A stretch of DNA of 64,000 bases from Hyphodiscus hymeniophilus (lineage: Eukaryota > Ascomycota > Leotiomycetes > Helotiales > Hyphodiscaceae), in assembly GCA_016508695.1 (NCBI GenBank), contig VNKQ01000011.1, positions 1,612,001 to 1,676,000 of the forward strand, written 5' to 3'. Position 1 is the stretch's first letter. Each line of letters starts with the position of its first letter. Under the pieces are notes generated by a model, which searched no databases, was not told where the DNA came from, and saw only the letters and a list, made by a program, of their open reading frames with translations. This document shows positions 45,529 to 56,550 of the stretch, in pieces. A program made the position numbers and the translations under genes.

Positions 45529-46740
45529 TCACTGCACGTAAACTCTCGTCTTCAACCAGTGCCCAACTTCCTCAATTACCTTAATGTTCTTCATTTCTGC
45601 ATCACGTACACTTGTCTCGTCACCCAGTAGCAACGGGGGCAAATGATCAAAGCCATGGACAACATCGGGAACAAGTAGCCACCTGACTCCACGTTCTAAA
45701 GCTTCCCAAGCAAACTTCTCATCAAGTAGTTCCAGTTTTCCTGTCTCACCGCATTCCTCTCTACCAGGTTTTTCATCCATCGAAGGCTCTTCGCGTCCGG
45801 CCAACCGACATGCCATCCGCCAAGCATCGTGGGATGAAAGATCCAGCTCGCATGCAATCAGAAAAATGTGCGGAGGAAGAGTTTCACGGGGAGCATAGAT
45901 AGGGCTCACGAGTGGATCTCGGAGGTCTTGTCCAACCGGTATATAGCTCCAGTCAAAAGCTTTGCCACTGCCGTGCAGGGAATCGGTGGTTGAATTGCGA
46001 TTAGGAGACAAGCCGGCCTTGTATTGACGTAGGGTTGCCTTGTAATCTCGAGTAACTGTCCGGTCTAGGCCAGGATATAGCGGGATGACAGCTTTGAAGC
46101 CGGTACTGCCATGCTGTTTGAAAGCGGTCTTCACATCTTTCATTTGTGTCACAGCTAACGCAAGATTTCCTCCAGCGCTGAATCCGGCAATAGAGCATTG
46201 GCTTCTATCGATTGGCAGAGAGTCATCTGCCAGAAAAGCCATGATCAAGGCCTCGAGGTCATGTATTCCAGTAGGGAAGGGATAGAATGGGGCCTTGGAA
46301 TAGTTCAAAGCAATGACAAGAACTTCGTGAGTGTCTGCAAACATTCTGTTCCATTTGTTGTCATCGTCCGGGTTACCAACAGTGAACCCGCCGCCATGGA
46401 TGGTGAAAAGTGTTGGCAGATTTTCAGTGGAGGATTTGGCGGAGTAGGTGACGGGGATAAATATGCTGGTGATGGTCAGCCGAGACTTCATCGTTTCGAG
46501 CAGATAGGTGGAACGATACGGAGGGAGTACACACTTAACAGGTAGATGGGCACGGGTTTTGTAAGACTTGGAGATATCAGGCTCGTTGCCCGTAGGGAAG
46601 AGATAATGAAGCCATCCACGAACCCAGGTAAGTGATCTGGTCAAAGCTATTATTGCGTAGGCTCTTCCGCCTCTCTGGAGGCTGGAGAGCAATGTTAATT
46701 GAGGCTGCACCTCGAGTATGTCATCTTTAGAGAAAGGCAT
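45529..46740 (-). CDS. Alpha/beta hydrolase, hormone-sensitive-lipase type
   Basis: One exon of 403 aa. The oxyanion-hole motif HGGGFTVG, nucleophile elbow GFSAGG (catalytic Ser), an Asp in ACELDLSSHD and a His in PDVVHGFDHLP form the triad of the HSL/GDxG esterase group. The order and spacing are normal. An insert between the Asp and His (EEPSMDEKPGREECGETGKL) is longer than usual. There is no clear signal peptide, so the enzyme is probably intracellular, acting on short acyl esters or lactones; the substrate is unknown. It is transcribed in the same direction as the Zn2Cys6 factor at 42.3-44.7 kb. Confidence 0.92.
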   Translation of the reverse strand: MPFSKDDILEVQPQLTLLSSLQRGGRAYAIIALTRSLTWVRGWLHYLFPTGNEPDISKSYKTRAHLPVKCVLPPYRSTYLLETMKSRLTITSIFIPVTYSAKSSTENLPTLFTIHGGGFTVGNPDDDNKWNRMFADTHEVLVIALNYSKAPFYPFPTGIHDLEALIMAFLADDSLPIDRSQCSIAGFSAGGNLALAVTQMKDVKTAFKQHGSTGFKAVIPLYPGLDRTVTRDYKATLRQYKAGLSPNRNSTTDSLHGSGKAFDWSYIPVGQDLRDPLVSPIYAPRETLPPHIFLIACELDLSSHDAWRMACRLAGREEPSMDEKPGREECGETGKLELLDEKFAWEALERGVRWLLVPDVVHGFDHLPPLLLGDETSVRDAEMKNIKVIEEVGHWLKTRVYVQ

Positions 46741-47126
46741 GATGATGGTTCTGTGAGCAGTTTCAGGAGAAAGCTGTTAAGACTCCTCCTCCCAGACTAC
46801 CAGGCTTCCAATGGGTACTGGGTATATCACCGTATATTAAACTATCGTGGAGGTCCCTCCCTACATGGGATAACGTTCTTCCGATCTGACTAATTCACGG
46901 AGACTTTTGAATATGGGTTTGAAATCAGCCTTAAATGGAAATCACAAGAAGAAAGGACTTTGTGTTTGATTGGCACGCTTTACTCTGATTGCTGAATAGG
47001 TAGAGAAGAGAAGTGGGGAGGTTGGAAATACAGCAGCACGTGATCAGATCCGAGGCCTAAAGCAGTCTCGTAGAAGCGCGACGACGATAACAATTTTCGA
47101 GGGATCGCTTTCCGTTTACACCCACG
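46741..47126. promoter_or_regulatory. Divergent promoter of hydrolase and PIG-P
   Basis: About 390 bp between start codons, with a CACGTG at 47037-47042, 85 bp before the PIG-P ATG. Confidence 0.45.
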
Positions 47127-47830
47127 ATGCCTTCATCATCAGACGACGACGACGACGATGCAGTCTTCCACTCCCAGTATCATGATGAATCCTCCTCCGA
47201 AGGGTCTCCATCCCCACCACCACTCCATCACAACTATTTCGCACCACCCTTCTACAACCGTCCACCAACACCTCTTCCGCCTTCACCGTCCCTAACATCC
47301 CTCCTCCGACCCTCGAGACCCACGACGCCAGATTCCTCTGCCGATGAGCTCGAGCCTGTTCCCCGCGCATCCCCAAGGTCCCAACCTACGAGTACTATGG
47401 CTTCGTGCTTTATCTCTTCTCCTCACTCACCTTCCTCATGTACCTCCTCTGGTCCTATCTACCTTCGCCATTTCTGCACGCCTTGGGGATATACTACTAC
47501 CCGAATCGCTGGTGGTCGCTTGCATTGCCGTCATTCTTGGTCATGCTACTGGTGTATATCTACGTGGCATTGGCGAGTTACAACACCGGGTATCTGACGC
47601 TGCCGCTTAGTTCGATTGAGACGATTATCGATGATGCGGCAAACGTGGCTACGATTGATTCTAAAGGCAGGATGAGGAGTAGTCATAAGAAGAGAGAGAA
47701 AGCTGCGCTTGGTGAGGTCAAGGACTGGAAGGGCATCTGGAGTCATGGCACAGATGCCGTGATGGATGTGCCACTTGGCGGAGTATGTGAGATCTTATAT
47801 GGGGAGTGGAGGGAAACGGTGGAGGATTGA
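47127..47830 (+). CDS. gpi19: PIG-P/Gpi19, GPI-GlcNAc transferase subunit (frame break)
   Basis: The conserved PIG-P domain is clear: TYEYYGFVLYLFSSLTFLMY, then LLWSYLPSPFLHALGIYYYP, NRWWSLALPSFLVMLLVYIY and VALASYNTGYL. It is a hairpin of two membrane segments, with the usual C-terminal DVPLGGVCEILYG. PIG-P is a small subunit of the ER complex that starts GPI-anchor synthesis by adding GlcNAc to phosphatidylinositol. The N-terminal part (MPSSSDDDDDDAVFHSQYHD, Pro/Ser-rich) lies in another frame. The two join cleanly if the C4 run at 47371-47374 is one base longer. No intron fits: the second frame has a stop at 47345 and no good donor precedes it. About 234 aa after correction. Sequence error is more likely than a dead gene. 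Confidence 0.85.
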
Positions 47831-48974
47831 AATGAAGACGGGTTCCCTTGAGAGGAAGGTTCATAAGGACGTCTATAACTACCTCGAAACACCTCTCCGG
47901 TTCACCTCAAAACGAACGTGGAGCAATAATGGAAAGCGGAAGGCAGGTCTAGATTTCCTCGTCTCAACAGCAACATCCAGTCCCAAATTCCAACAAATTC
48001 TGAGAATCAAACAGGATCCAGCAGAGCGTCAGGCCGAGGATTTCTACTCGAGAAAGGCTTATTATGGCACATAGCTGGAAATGCACTCCGCTATACCATT
48101 TCCGCTTTCACAAAGTTCCAGCGACCAGGACCATTCTATCTCAAGGCTCTTCCGCATTTCATGGCTCTTAGACTAAGGTCGGAGCGCAGGTGTGGTTAGA
48201 TCCACTGGGGGGTTTGAATGATGTGAGGTCCGACTTTTCGCAACGATAATGAGCGCGGGCAGAGAATTGGGAGTGGTTGTTATTGAGGGATGAGATGTAG
48301 AGAGGAGTTCCCCTTAGGAAGATTCCTGCTATACAGCCCTGGTCGTACCTTCCTCACTCCACGAACACGGGCAAACTGGTTGGAAAAAGGACAAGGCGAG
48401 CGGGTGCAAGGAGGACGAGGAAGGGAGTCTGACCCTGACGTGGATCTGATAGGAAAATACATCTTTCCAGCCAGAAATATGATGAATCGAAATTTTCCAA
48501 GTGCTGTGAAATGGTCAAGTAGCTATATCATATCTCTGGAGAAGAGAAAGATTCCCTAAGCGCAGATGACGTTGCTAGATCGAAAGATCGGTGACAAGCG
48601 GGGAACCTATTGCTCTGATAGAAAGGTAAGGTATCAAGGATTGGAAAGAAGACATGCTGAGGGTAGTACGGGAAATAAGTAACATGAAAACAAATATACG
48701 GAAACAATAAACAAGTTGAAAGTAGAGATCCACATGCCCATTATTTTGATTGAAAGGTAGGTATCGTTTTGTACAAAGTTCTCCTCATCCTCTCTTGCCC
48801 CTCCCAAACAAAAAAGGTGGTGGCATCTAAACTACAAGTCTCTTGTCTCGTCTCATCTGTCGTTCTCATCGACCGTGAATGTTCCATATATTCGCCCGAT
48901 TGCAATGCGATGCTGGTTCGCTCGCCGTGTCGCTCGCTTGAAATACACTGCTCGTTTCCCTCATGCAACCCACA
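47831..48974. other. Intergenic between convergent PIG-P and striatin
   Basis: An 80-residue frame starts one base after the PIG-P stop (47832-48074), without family resemblance and probably 3' UTR. The rest shows nothing. Confidence 0.5.
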
Positions 48975-51607
48975 TTACCGCGCAAATACTTTGACAACTC
49001 CATCCCCGCCTCCAGATACAACCCATCTCCCATCTTGACTCCATACCACAGCACACACGCCTTCCCCTCGCATCAAGCGATGGGAAGTGATCTCCTGCGT
49101 ACAGCTCCGCTTCTCCAATGACCAGAATCGTAGACTAGCATCGTGACCAGCGGAGACGAGTTCTCTGCCATCAGGTGATAATGACAGTGCTGATATCGCA
49201 GCTGGGTGAGCAAGCATGTTGTATGTGCACTGGCCTGGAGAATTCGCATCAGTGGAGTTCAAACCGCTCAAGGGACAACTGGAACTCTTACCACTGTTGG
49301 CATCGTAGAAACGAATGTATCGATCCTCGTGCCCGCTGATGATGATACCCTCCACGCCTCCGCTTGAGCCCGTTGCACCACTGACCACACCGTCGTCTTC
49401 GGAGAGCCCACGCCCAGAATCAAAACTGAGCGATCCATCCAATCCGTTCGTCGTGGCTACAATAGCATTCACACCAGTTGAGACTGTGTTGTCGTATGTT
49501 TCTAGACTAGCCATCGCAGCCACTTCTTCGCCGGTCCGAGTGTCATACACCAGAACAGCGGCATCGGAATATGCGACCACAAACGCGTCGCCGGATGCAG
49601 ACAAAGGCATGATGCATGTTGGCGAAGCATCGCTGTTCGCTCGTGAGATGGAGTGTATTAAAGTGTGATGGAAAGGAGAGTTCGATGCCACACTCGGCTG
49701 GGGTGATGTAGGGAATGCGGAACCAGATGACATCGAGTTTCCTCGTACGCGGCCTCCTCTACGGCCACTGCCTGCACCCGAGGGAGACATCAATTGCGGC
49801 GGCGCACTGACGGACCAGACTTTCACCGTACCATCAGCTGCGCCTGTAGCCAGTAAGATCCGATCTGGACCCCCGAATGCATTGCTCTGACCAAATACCG
49901 TACCTGTTGTTCCAGGCAGCACACAAACGGACCATACAGCATCAGTATGCCCATCAAGTGTCGCTTTGGGATCAACTCGTCCCCGTTCCCAGACTCTAAC
50001 AGTAGCGTCTTGGCCTCCAGAGAATATCCATCCATCGCCTTGGGCTCGCCCGCCACTTGAGAAATTCTGTGATGGTGACCAGGCCGTTAAACACATGACT
50101 GTCCCGGTATGACCACGATGCGTGAAGTAACTCGTAATGTCCATGTCATTTGGCGCGTGCATTCCTTGCTGGCCGTCGTACCGAGCAGGGATGATCCAGC
50201 GTTTGATTGTGCCATCATCACCTGCTGTACAAATCTCAGGTTCTCCGGGACTTCCACCACCTGTAAAAATCACAGATCGCACGGCATCCAAATGCCCTCT
50301 TAAGCCAAAGCGCACTTTGAAAGTACCACTATCGACTTTCTGGGCGGGATGTAAAGAAAGTTCCGTCTCAGCGCTCTTCCGCCTTGACATAGATCCTTTC
50401 CTCCTGTGTGAGCCTGGTCCACGAACAGGCGATTTTGGGGGGTCTTGTGCAATGGGAAATAAATCAGTATCTGGTCTGTGAGACACAGCTTTTATCTCGG
50501 GCTCTGGAAAAGACGCAGATTCGTCAAAATTCCATCCATCGGCCTCAGTGGACTGTTCCTTCTCTGATTCGTCGGCGTCAATTGGACGTCCGTATTGATC
50601 AAAGCTGTGGCTGACTTTTGTGACTTGCTCATCGGGTGCTTGCTCCGTCATTTGGAAAGACGAAGACCATTCTTGCTGCGAACTTTGAGGCAGTGGTTGC
50701 TGGTCTGCTAGGGATCTTACTGGTGCATCGGAATTTCTGACTGCGAGAGCATTGGTCGATGGTACGGGAGGTGGGTGGTGATTAGGAGCTGGAGAAGGCC
50801 TCGATGGATTCGCATCCCGCATATTCTTCTGCCGCGCCTGTTGTTGGTATATTTCCTCCAAACTTTGTTGCGGCAGACCGAAGCTCGGGGGCTGTAGCAT
50901 TTCTTCCAAGGGGGGTTCTCGCGGTGGTAGAGGGTTGGAAGGCGATACCATGAGGTAGGTAAGTTCCCCTTGAGTTTTGTCCATGAAACCCTTCAGACTG
51001 CCTCGATCTGGATCGTCTTCCATCTTGTCCCCCTCACCCTCACCTTCGACCTCCAGGAACGAATTATGGGGTTTCTCATTCGAAGCTATTTCGTCAGCCA
51101 TGTCGATCCCATAGATCCACCACCTTCAAAACTTACGACGTTCTCGATGAGCAGCCAATTTCCCAGATGAATCCTTTTCATCTTTGGACGAATCAACCTT
51201 CACGTCACCGCCAGCCTTCAACGTCCTGACCTGCGCATCCCTGTCCTTCAGTGCTTTCTCCAGCATATTAACATATTTCTTCAGGCTCGCAATATTCGTA
51301 TCTGCTTTCCTTGTGCTGCCCTCCAGTTTCGCGATACGGCCTTTCATCTCCTGCCTTTCGATTTCCCAGCCATTGCGATCTCGTTCATGTCGATGCCATT
51401 CCGTTTGGAGGAAACGCATAACACCTGAGCAGTCCACATTAGCATCCTATCCCTTCCTGGAATCTCAATCTGATATGTAATCTCACCCTGCAGCGTATAC
51501 TCTGTCCCTTGAGGTTGAGAACTTTGCTGTGCTACTTCCTGTCCAACAGCTCCATTACCACTCCCATTACCGCCTCCACCCATGCCCGCCATCGACTGCC
51601 AGGCCAT
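48975..51607 (-). CDS. Striatin orthologue (PRO11/StrA type)
   Basis: There are three exons: 51607-51487, 51424-51137 and 51085-48975, giving 839 aa. The N-terminal striatin domain reads YTLQG / VMRFLQTEWHRHERDRNGWE, then IERQEMKGRIAKLEG and a coiled coil (ASLKKYVNMLEKALKDRD). A long disordered linker with many SP/RP motifs follows, then C-terminal WD40 repeats (GLRGHLDAVRSVIF, THRGHTGTVMCLTAW, LDGHTDAVWSVCVL, LAHPAAISALSLSPDGRELV, SGGGDGVVKVFAR). Striatin is the scaffold of the STRIPAK phosphatase-kinase complex. In filamentous fungi it is needed for cell fusion and fruiting-body development. The Met near 51101 is internal. The second intron (51 nt) contains an in-frame-looking extension but must be spliced to join the coiled coil to the linker. 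Confidence 0.95.
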
Positions 51608-52306
51608 CGTGACCTCACAACCCCGTAGCTATGGCCAGCGTCGTCCGGCTAAGAATCCTAACGTCGCTGGGCATTTGTTGGTTCGGGCTTTCGCCTTACA
51701 GGCGCAGACAGCCGCGCAAAGGTTCAGGGGAAATCTGCCGACCAAGGAAGTTGACAGCTACACTATTCGGAGCGCGCAATCATGTAGATGGTGTGTTGAC
51801 CTCAGAGGTTGATGATTGAAGGGCCAATATCCCTTGGATTGTAAGGATGGATTTGCTGGAGCAGCAAAGTCGGATTGTCGCGTGAGTTGGCTTCGGCAGA
51901 CGTGTAAAGCTTTCTGGTTTGAAGCTCTATGGAACCGAGATCTGGACGAAGCGCTGTTTTAAAGATTTCACTTGCCGCTTTAGATCGGCGGTTATCTCGC
52001 TCGGGCTTCTTGAAGGAAACAACTAACATTCCTTGCTGTGATTGTTGAAATATTTACAATAGCGACTGGTCATCTATTGTTTGAAATATTTAATACCTTA
52101 TGACACACCAGCTGTAAATCATGGAAAGTCCATGAGAGCATCATCGCCGTTGGTGTATGAGATTATCAAAATCAGGACAACTTAAGTCCGGACCAGGACT
52201 ACCAATTGTATTATGATAGCTAAAAAACAATGCAGTATATTTTCTGGCATCTCATAACATCAAGACATTCCTTCATGGATCCGAACCTTTGATCCTAATA
52301 CACCAT
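51608..52306. other. Intergenic upstream of striatin
   Basis: About 700 bp. It holds the striatin promoter and the 3' flank of the RAD14 gene. No gene is seen. Confidence 0.5.
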
Positions 52307-53549
52307 TTAGAACTCCAATTCCTCAACCTCCATCCCACACTCTACACAAGACTTGACCGTAGCACCATCCTCATTCTCAACTGCAACACCCCATTCATGC
52401 TCATGTCTTCCACTTCCCACCGCATCACCAAATTGGCCCGGCTTTTTACCATCCTTTAACCTCCTCTTGAAAGCATCCGTCATTGTCCTTTTCTTCAACT
52501 CTTTCAAGCCAGCCTCAAATTTTTTAGTCTTTCTTGTCTTCGCATCCTCTACACGCTTCTCGTACTCCGCATCCAAAGCACTCTCACCACCCCATTTCTT
52601 TTTAGAGAATGCGTATTCCTCAACCTGATAGCGTAAAAACAGCATCATATCATGCCAGTGAGACTTATGTGGGTTGGGTTTCTTGAGGTGTGGTAGCAAC
52701 TCCTCATCCCTGAGTTCCGCTGTAATACTGTCAACATCTTCCTGGTAGTCTCAGAGATGGACTTACGATCCGTTAAGAGGTAATCCTCCTTCACCTGCGT
52801 CTTTGTGAGAAGGGTGTATTTGCCACCCTTCTCTTCATCTACTTCGTCGGCCGCCTTGCATTTAGAGCACACACAGCAGCCGAAAACTTCTTCCCATTGC
52901 CAATCAATCTCCAAGCTACCACATTCCCTACATTTCTTTCCCTTTTTATTCAACACACTCAAGCCCGGCTCAAAGGGCCCCTCCCTTCTACTCCTCAACT
53001 GTTTGATTAATTGCATATTCTCCCACTCCTTTAGCGTCATGTGGGCAGGCTTGCCACCATCCTTCTCTGGAGCATGCAAGGCCTTATTGAAAGGGTCGTC
53101 TTCAACAGACAAGAAGCCACCCTTTGTATCCGTCATCTTGCTGAAGTCGTGATCAACATATTTCTTGAACTTCCGCGCAGCCTGGATGCCCTCATCTGCA
53201 GCGATCTTCTTGGACGCATCGCGAACAGTGTCTGGAGCGGATGTGGGAGGTACGGGGGCGGATGAAATGGAGTCGTGATTGCGCTTGCGTCCTGCGACTG
53301 AGATGTCCGAGGTGGCGATGAAGCCAGACGATGTACGACTTTTCGTCGAGTTTTCGCTTGCGAGTTCTTTTATTATCGATTGCTCTCTGATGGCTTTGGC
53401 CTTGAGTCTATTCTCCTCCTACAAGACATTAGACCTGTGGGCGGAGGAGGATAGAAACTCACGATTCGGCGCGTTACTTCGGGAGTCGGTGGTGATATTG
53501 GCGTTGGGCGAGGAGCTCGACGGAGTGGAGGTGTAGACTGTCGATCCAT
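52307..53549 (-). CDS. rad14: DNA repair protein RAD14/XPA
   Basis: There are three exons: 53549-53463, 53418-52767 and 52719-52307, giving 383 aa in phase. The XPA zinc finger is C-x2-C-x17-C-x2-C (CREC...CSKC), within GKKCRECGSLEIDWQWEEVF. It is followed by the conserved DNA-binding C-terminal core (KYTLLTKTQVKEDYLLTD / PELRDEELLPHLKKPNPHKS, then HWHDMMLFLRYQVEEYAFSK). An N-terminal helix (RLKAKAIREQSI) precedes a Ser-rich linker. XPA verifies damage and organises the nucleotide excision repair complex with RPA and TFIIH. A late Cys-rich end (SCVECGMEVEELEF) is common in fungal members. The start MDRQSTPPLRRAP at 53549 is chosen because it splices in phase through a 44-nt intron. Confidence 0.95.
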
Positions 53550-53995
53550 CGCTATCTTCGTGAAAGAGGAGTTTGATCTGGCTTTTATGAAGTTGTGATG
53601 ACGGTTTGTCCAAAGAAGTTGGGGTGACTCGCGAGGCTGAAGTGGCGATACATATTGACAGCCTTGACTACCGGTACAGTTTGCGTCTGCGGTAAGTGCC
53701 GTCCAACCAATACCCTACATTTTTGGCAGTCCTGGAATGGTTTAGATCTTGAGACCTACTTACGAGCTTCAAACTTTGTAAACTACTATACCTATTAGCA
53801 AAGACTGTGGAGTTCACTAAGAATCGAAGACAAGGTAAGCCACGCATACCATATTATTTCAAATCGGACCTATGGTCACGCAACTATCTACACATACAGC
53901 AGAGACGAGTATTTCCCCTGCAAATCTCCGCCATACCGCCTCATTCCGAAATCTACAATCTCATTCTATTCCAAGCCCAAGCATGCAGAGCGAAT
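53550..53995. other. Intergenic, RAD14 upstream and PHO88 downstream flank
   Basis: About 450 bp, no coding signal. Confidence 0.5.
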
Positions 53996-54695
53996 CTATT
54001 CGTCCTTCACGCCACCACGGCCAGCCTTCTCAGCAGCTTCGAGACTCTTCTTATCCTGAGTTGGGGCCGCACCCCCAGTCAAACCACTCATCAAACCAGC
54101 AGCAGCCTTGAAAGGTCGCTTCAATTCGCCAATTGCTGGCTGGCCGAAAAGGTGGATCTTGACCTCGTTTCCTTCAAAGGCGCCCTTCAAAGGGATGATG
54201 GACTGGATCAACAGAGGGTTGGTGTACTTGAAGTAGATGTGCATGACAGCCATCATTCCAACGCCCATCATTTGTGCCTTGTAGAGAGCCTTCATCTGGT
54301 CGACATCGTATTTGTGGACGGTAGTTGTGACGAGCTTGGGCTCTTCGGCTGATCCCATTGTTGGCTGCTCTACATATTTGAGTGTGGTCATGTCTGCATG
54401 GGCAAAGTTAGCACACGGTACAGAGGTGGAATTGTGGCAGAGATGGCGTACCCTTCTTGCTATTGATCTTGAAATGCACAAAGGCGTAGACAGAGGCGAT
54501 GATCACGTTGGACAGTACGTAGACTACGCGAACGATGTTAAGGACATTGGGATCGTCGAATGGGATCTTCTTGGACACCTGCATCATCCCAAGGATGATG
54601 ACCAGGTTGGTTCTGCATGATCATGTTAGGTTTTGAGGACTGCGGGAAATGGGCAAGAGATGGGGGGGGGCATACATTTGAGGGCTGATGGCCAT
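53996..54695 (-). CDS. snd3: PHO88/SND3, ER protein-targeting factor
   Basis: There are three exons: 54695-54676 (20 nt), 54612-54452 and 54393-53996, giving 192 aa. The sequence follows the PHO88 family throughout: TNLVIILGMMQVSKKIPFDD, VLNIVRVVYVLSNVIIASVY, KINSKK / DMTTLKYVEQP, MKALYKAQMMGVGMMAVMHI and QSIIPLKGAFEGNEVKIHLF. There are two membrane segments near the N-terminus. The yeast protein is an ER membrane component of the SRP-independent SND targeting route and was first linked to phosphate transport. The first intron holds a G10 homopolymer (54662-54671). The tiny first exon (MAISPQ plus two bases) is easy to miss. Confidence 0.95.
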
Positions 54696-55581
54696 TATGA
54701 ATAGTTGTGATGGGATGTGATGGGATGCGATTCCTATTGTAGTACTTCTGATAGATGGAGGAGAAGATAGAGCTCTTCAGACGAAAGATCGTAATTGAAT
54801 GCGACCAGCAAGTACTCGAGAAGTTGAAGGTTTGGACTCGAAGAGCAAAGAGAATCTCGGAGTCGCGAACGGAAGCTCGTTTGTCAAATTTGGTAGGCGC
54901 TAGTGTGGTGGTGGCTGGAGAGGACACATCTAGACATCACATCCACCATATCATCTTCCCGAATTGCAACTTAAATTTATGTACAGGATATGTATGAAAA
55001 AGCCCACTGCATACAATATAGATAGGGTGGTTTGCACAATGAGTAGTGTGTTGTCTTGTATATCACGACATTTTGTAGTTCAATATTTCGGTCGCTAAAC
55101 TTTATTTCTATTGAACCATGGGAATTTGCTACAATGGTCCATGTTCTTATATACTTTGTCCCCTCTTCTGCTACTCAAGCATGGTCAAAGTCTGCACTGG
55201 AAACGCACGATCACAGGCTAATAGTTAATACTAACAACTTACTGTTAGGTGAGTTCAAGTATGGAGCCTTGATAGCTCTTGACTACTCTTACAATGGAGC
55301 TGGAACAAGATTTTCATTTTTCTTTGATTTTACTTTCAATCCGGTTCAACAATCAATTGCAATATCCTAAAGCATTTGGTCTTTCTCATCAACCTGGCCA
55401 ATTTAGACAGGCGCTTGTATGAAGTTGGCCAAGTAGCCATTGTGTGCGTTTTTTACTCGAAGTCGGTCTAGCTGTACCTACACGTTAATTGCACTCAATT
55501 TGGCAACTCTGACTTCCTCAAAGCAGGAGTACATCAGAAACATTTCTCATTGCTCATAGACGCGCTCAACAATATGCTTAC
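54696..55581. other. Gene-free stretch
   Basis: About 890 bp, AT-rich at 54960-55560. No supported coding signal. Confidence 0.5.
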
Positions 55582-56550
55582 TCAAAGATCATAGTTGACT
55601 TTGATGGTGTACACTGGATCCGCGTGCATCTCCCAATATCCATCCCATATCTTCTTTGTTATCGGGCCGATATTTCCCCCATTTACAAGCTCACCATCAA
55701 GACTCGTGATGGGCATGACGCCGCCTGCCGTCGTGCACATGAAAATTTCATCAGCCTGGTAGACAAGAGCGACAGGCACAACTTCCACGCGAACCTCGAT
55801 TCCGTCCTTACTCGCAACATCAATGACACTCTTCCTCGTCACCCCTTTCAGAACCCCACGATCAGGCGTGTAGATGACACCATCCTTGATTAAGCATATG
55901 TTGAAGCCCGATCCCTCAGTCAAATTGGCATCTCCATCGGTGAGAAAAGGATAGTCGGCACCACGATCCTGGGCCTCGAACATGGCTTTCGTCAAGTCTC
56001 CCCACTGTAGATTCTTGACGGTCGGATCAAATGAACCAGGCGGGGTGCGGCGCACTGTTCTCGTAACGATGGCACTACCGTTCCCAGCAAGCTGCATCGA
56101 TGGTTCCATGCACCAGATATATGGCATGATGAACATGTAAAGGTTTGGGACAATCTCTCCTGGCTTGCTGCCCCTCACACCCTTGAAACCACGGGTGACG
56201 ATCAACTCGACAAAGGCGTCTCTGATTTCGCTCTTAGAGACCATGTCCAAGAGAATCTTTTTGATCTCCCCGGCCGCGAGAGGGAGTGAGAGGCGGATTT
56301 TGGAGCAGCTGAGTGCTAAGCGCTCTATATGGTCGTCAAGGCGGAAGAAAAGTCCATCCCAGACGGCCGGAACGTCGTATGTCAGATCGCTGTGCAGAAA
56401 GCCTTGGTCCATTAGAGGAATGCGTGCTTCGTAGAGAGGGACCAGTTCGCCGGCTACCCAGGCAACGCCACTGGCGAATGGGTTGGTACTGGCTTCTATA
56501 ACGGCCTTTCGAGCATTGTATGCTGAGAATACTTTCTCCATGGTTGCCAT
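55582..56550 (-). CDS. Class IV transaminase, (R)-selective amine transaminase type
   Basis: One exon of 322 aa, the full family length. It is a PLP fold-type IV enzyme: DQGFLHSDLTYDVPAVWDG opens the domain, TPPGSFDPTVKNLQWGD holds the PLP lysine (K179), and DGDANLTEGSGFNICLI and EIFMCTTAGGVMPITSLDG complete it. Y58, the RGFKGVRGSKP loop (R126) and RTVRRTPPG match the fingerprint of fungal (R)-amine:pyruvate transaminases rather than branched-chain or D-amino-acid enzymes. It would move an amino group between an (R)-amine and a keto acid. The physiological substrate is unknown. No targeting signal is seen. Confidence 0.92.
   Translation of the reverse strand: MATMEKVFSAYNARKAVIEASTNPFASGVAWVAGELVPLYEARIPLMDQGFLHSDLTYDVPAVWDGLFFRLDDHIERLALSCSKIRLSLPLAAGEIKKILLDMVSKSEIRDAFVELIVTRGFKGVRGSKPGEIVPNLYMFIMPYIWCMEPSMQLAGNGSAIVTRTVRRTPPGSFDPTVKNLQWGDLTKAMFEAQDRGADYPFLTDGDANLTEGSGFNICLIKDGVIYTPDRGVLKGVTRKSVIDVASKDGIEVRVEVVPVALVYQADEIFMCTTAGGVMPITSLDGELVNGGNIGPITKKIWDGYWEMHADPVYTIKVNYDL

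Noticed and set aside
47832..48074. 80-aa frame starting right after the PIG-P stop
   Set aside because: No family resemblance, weak codon bias, and position typical of a 3' UTR.
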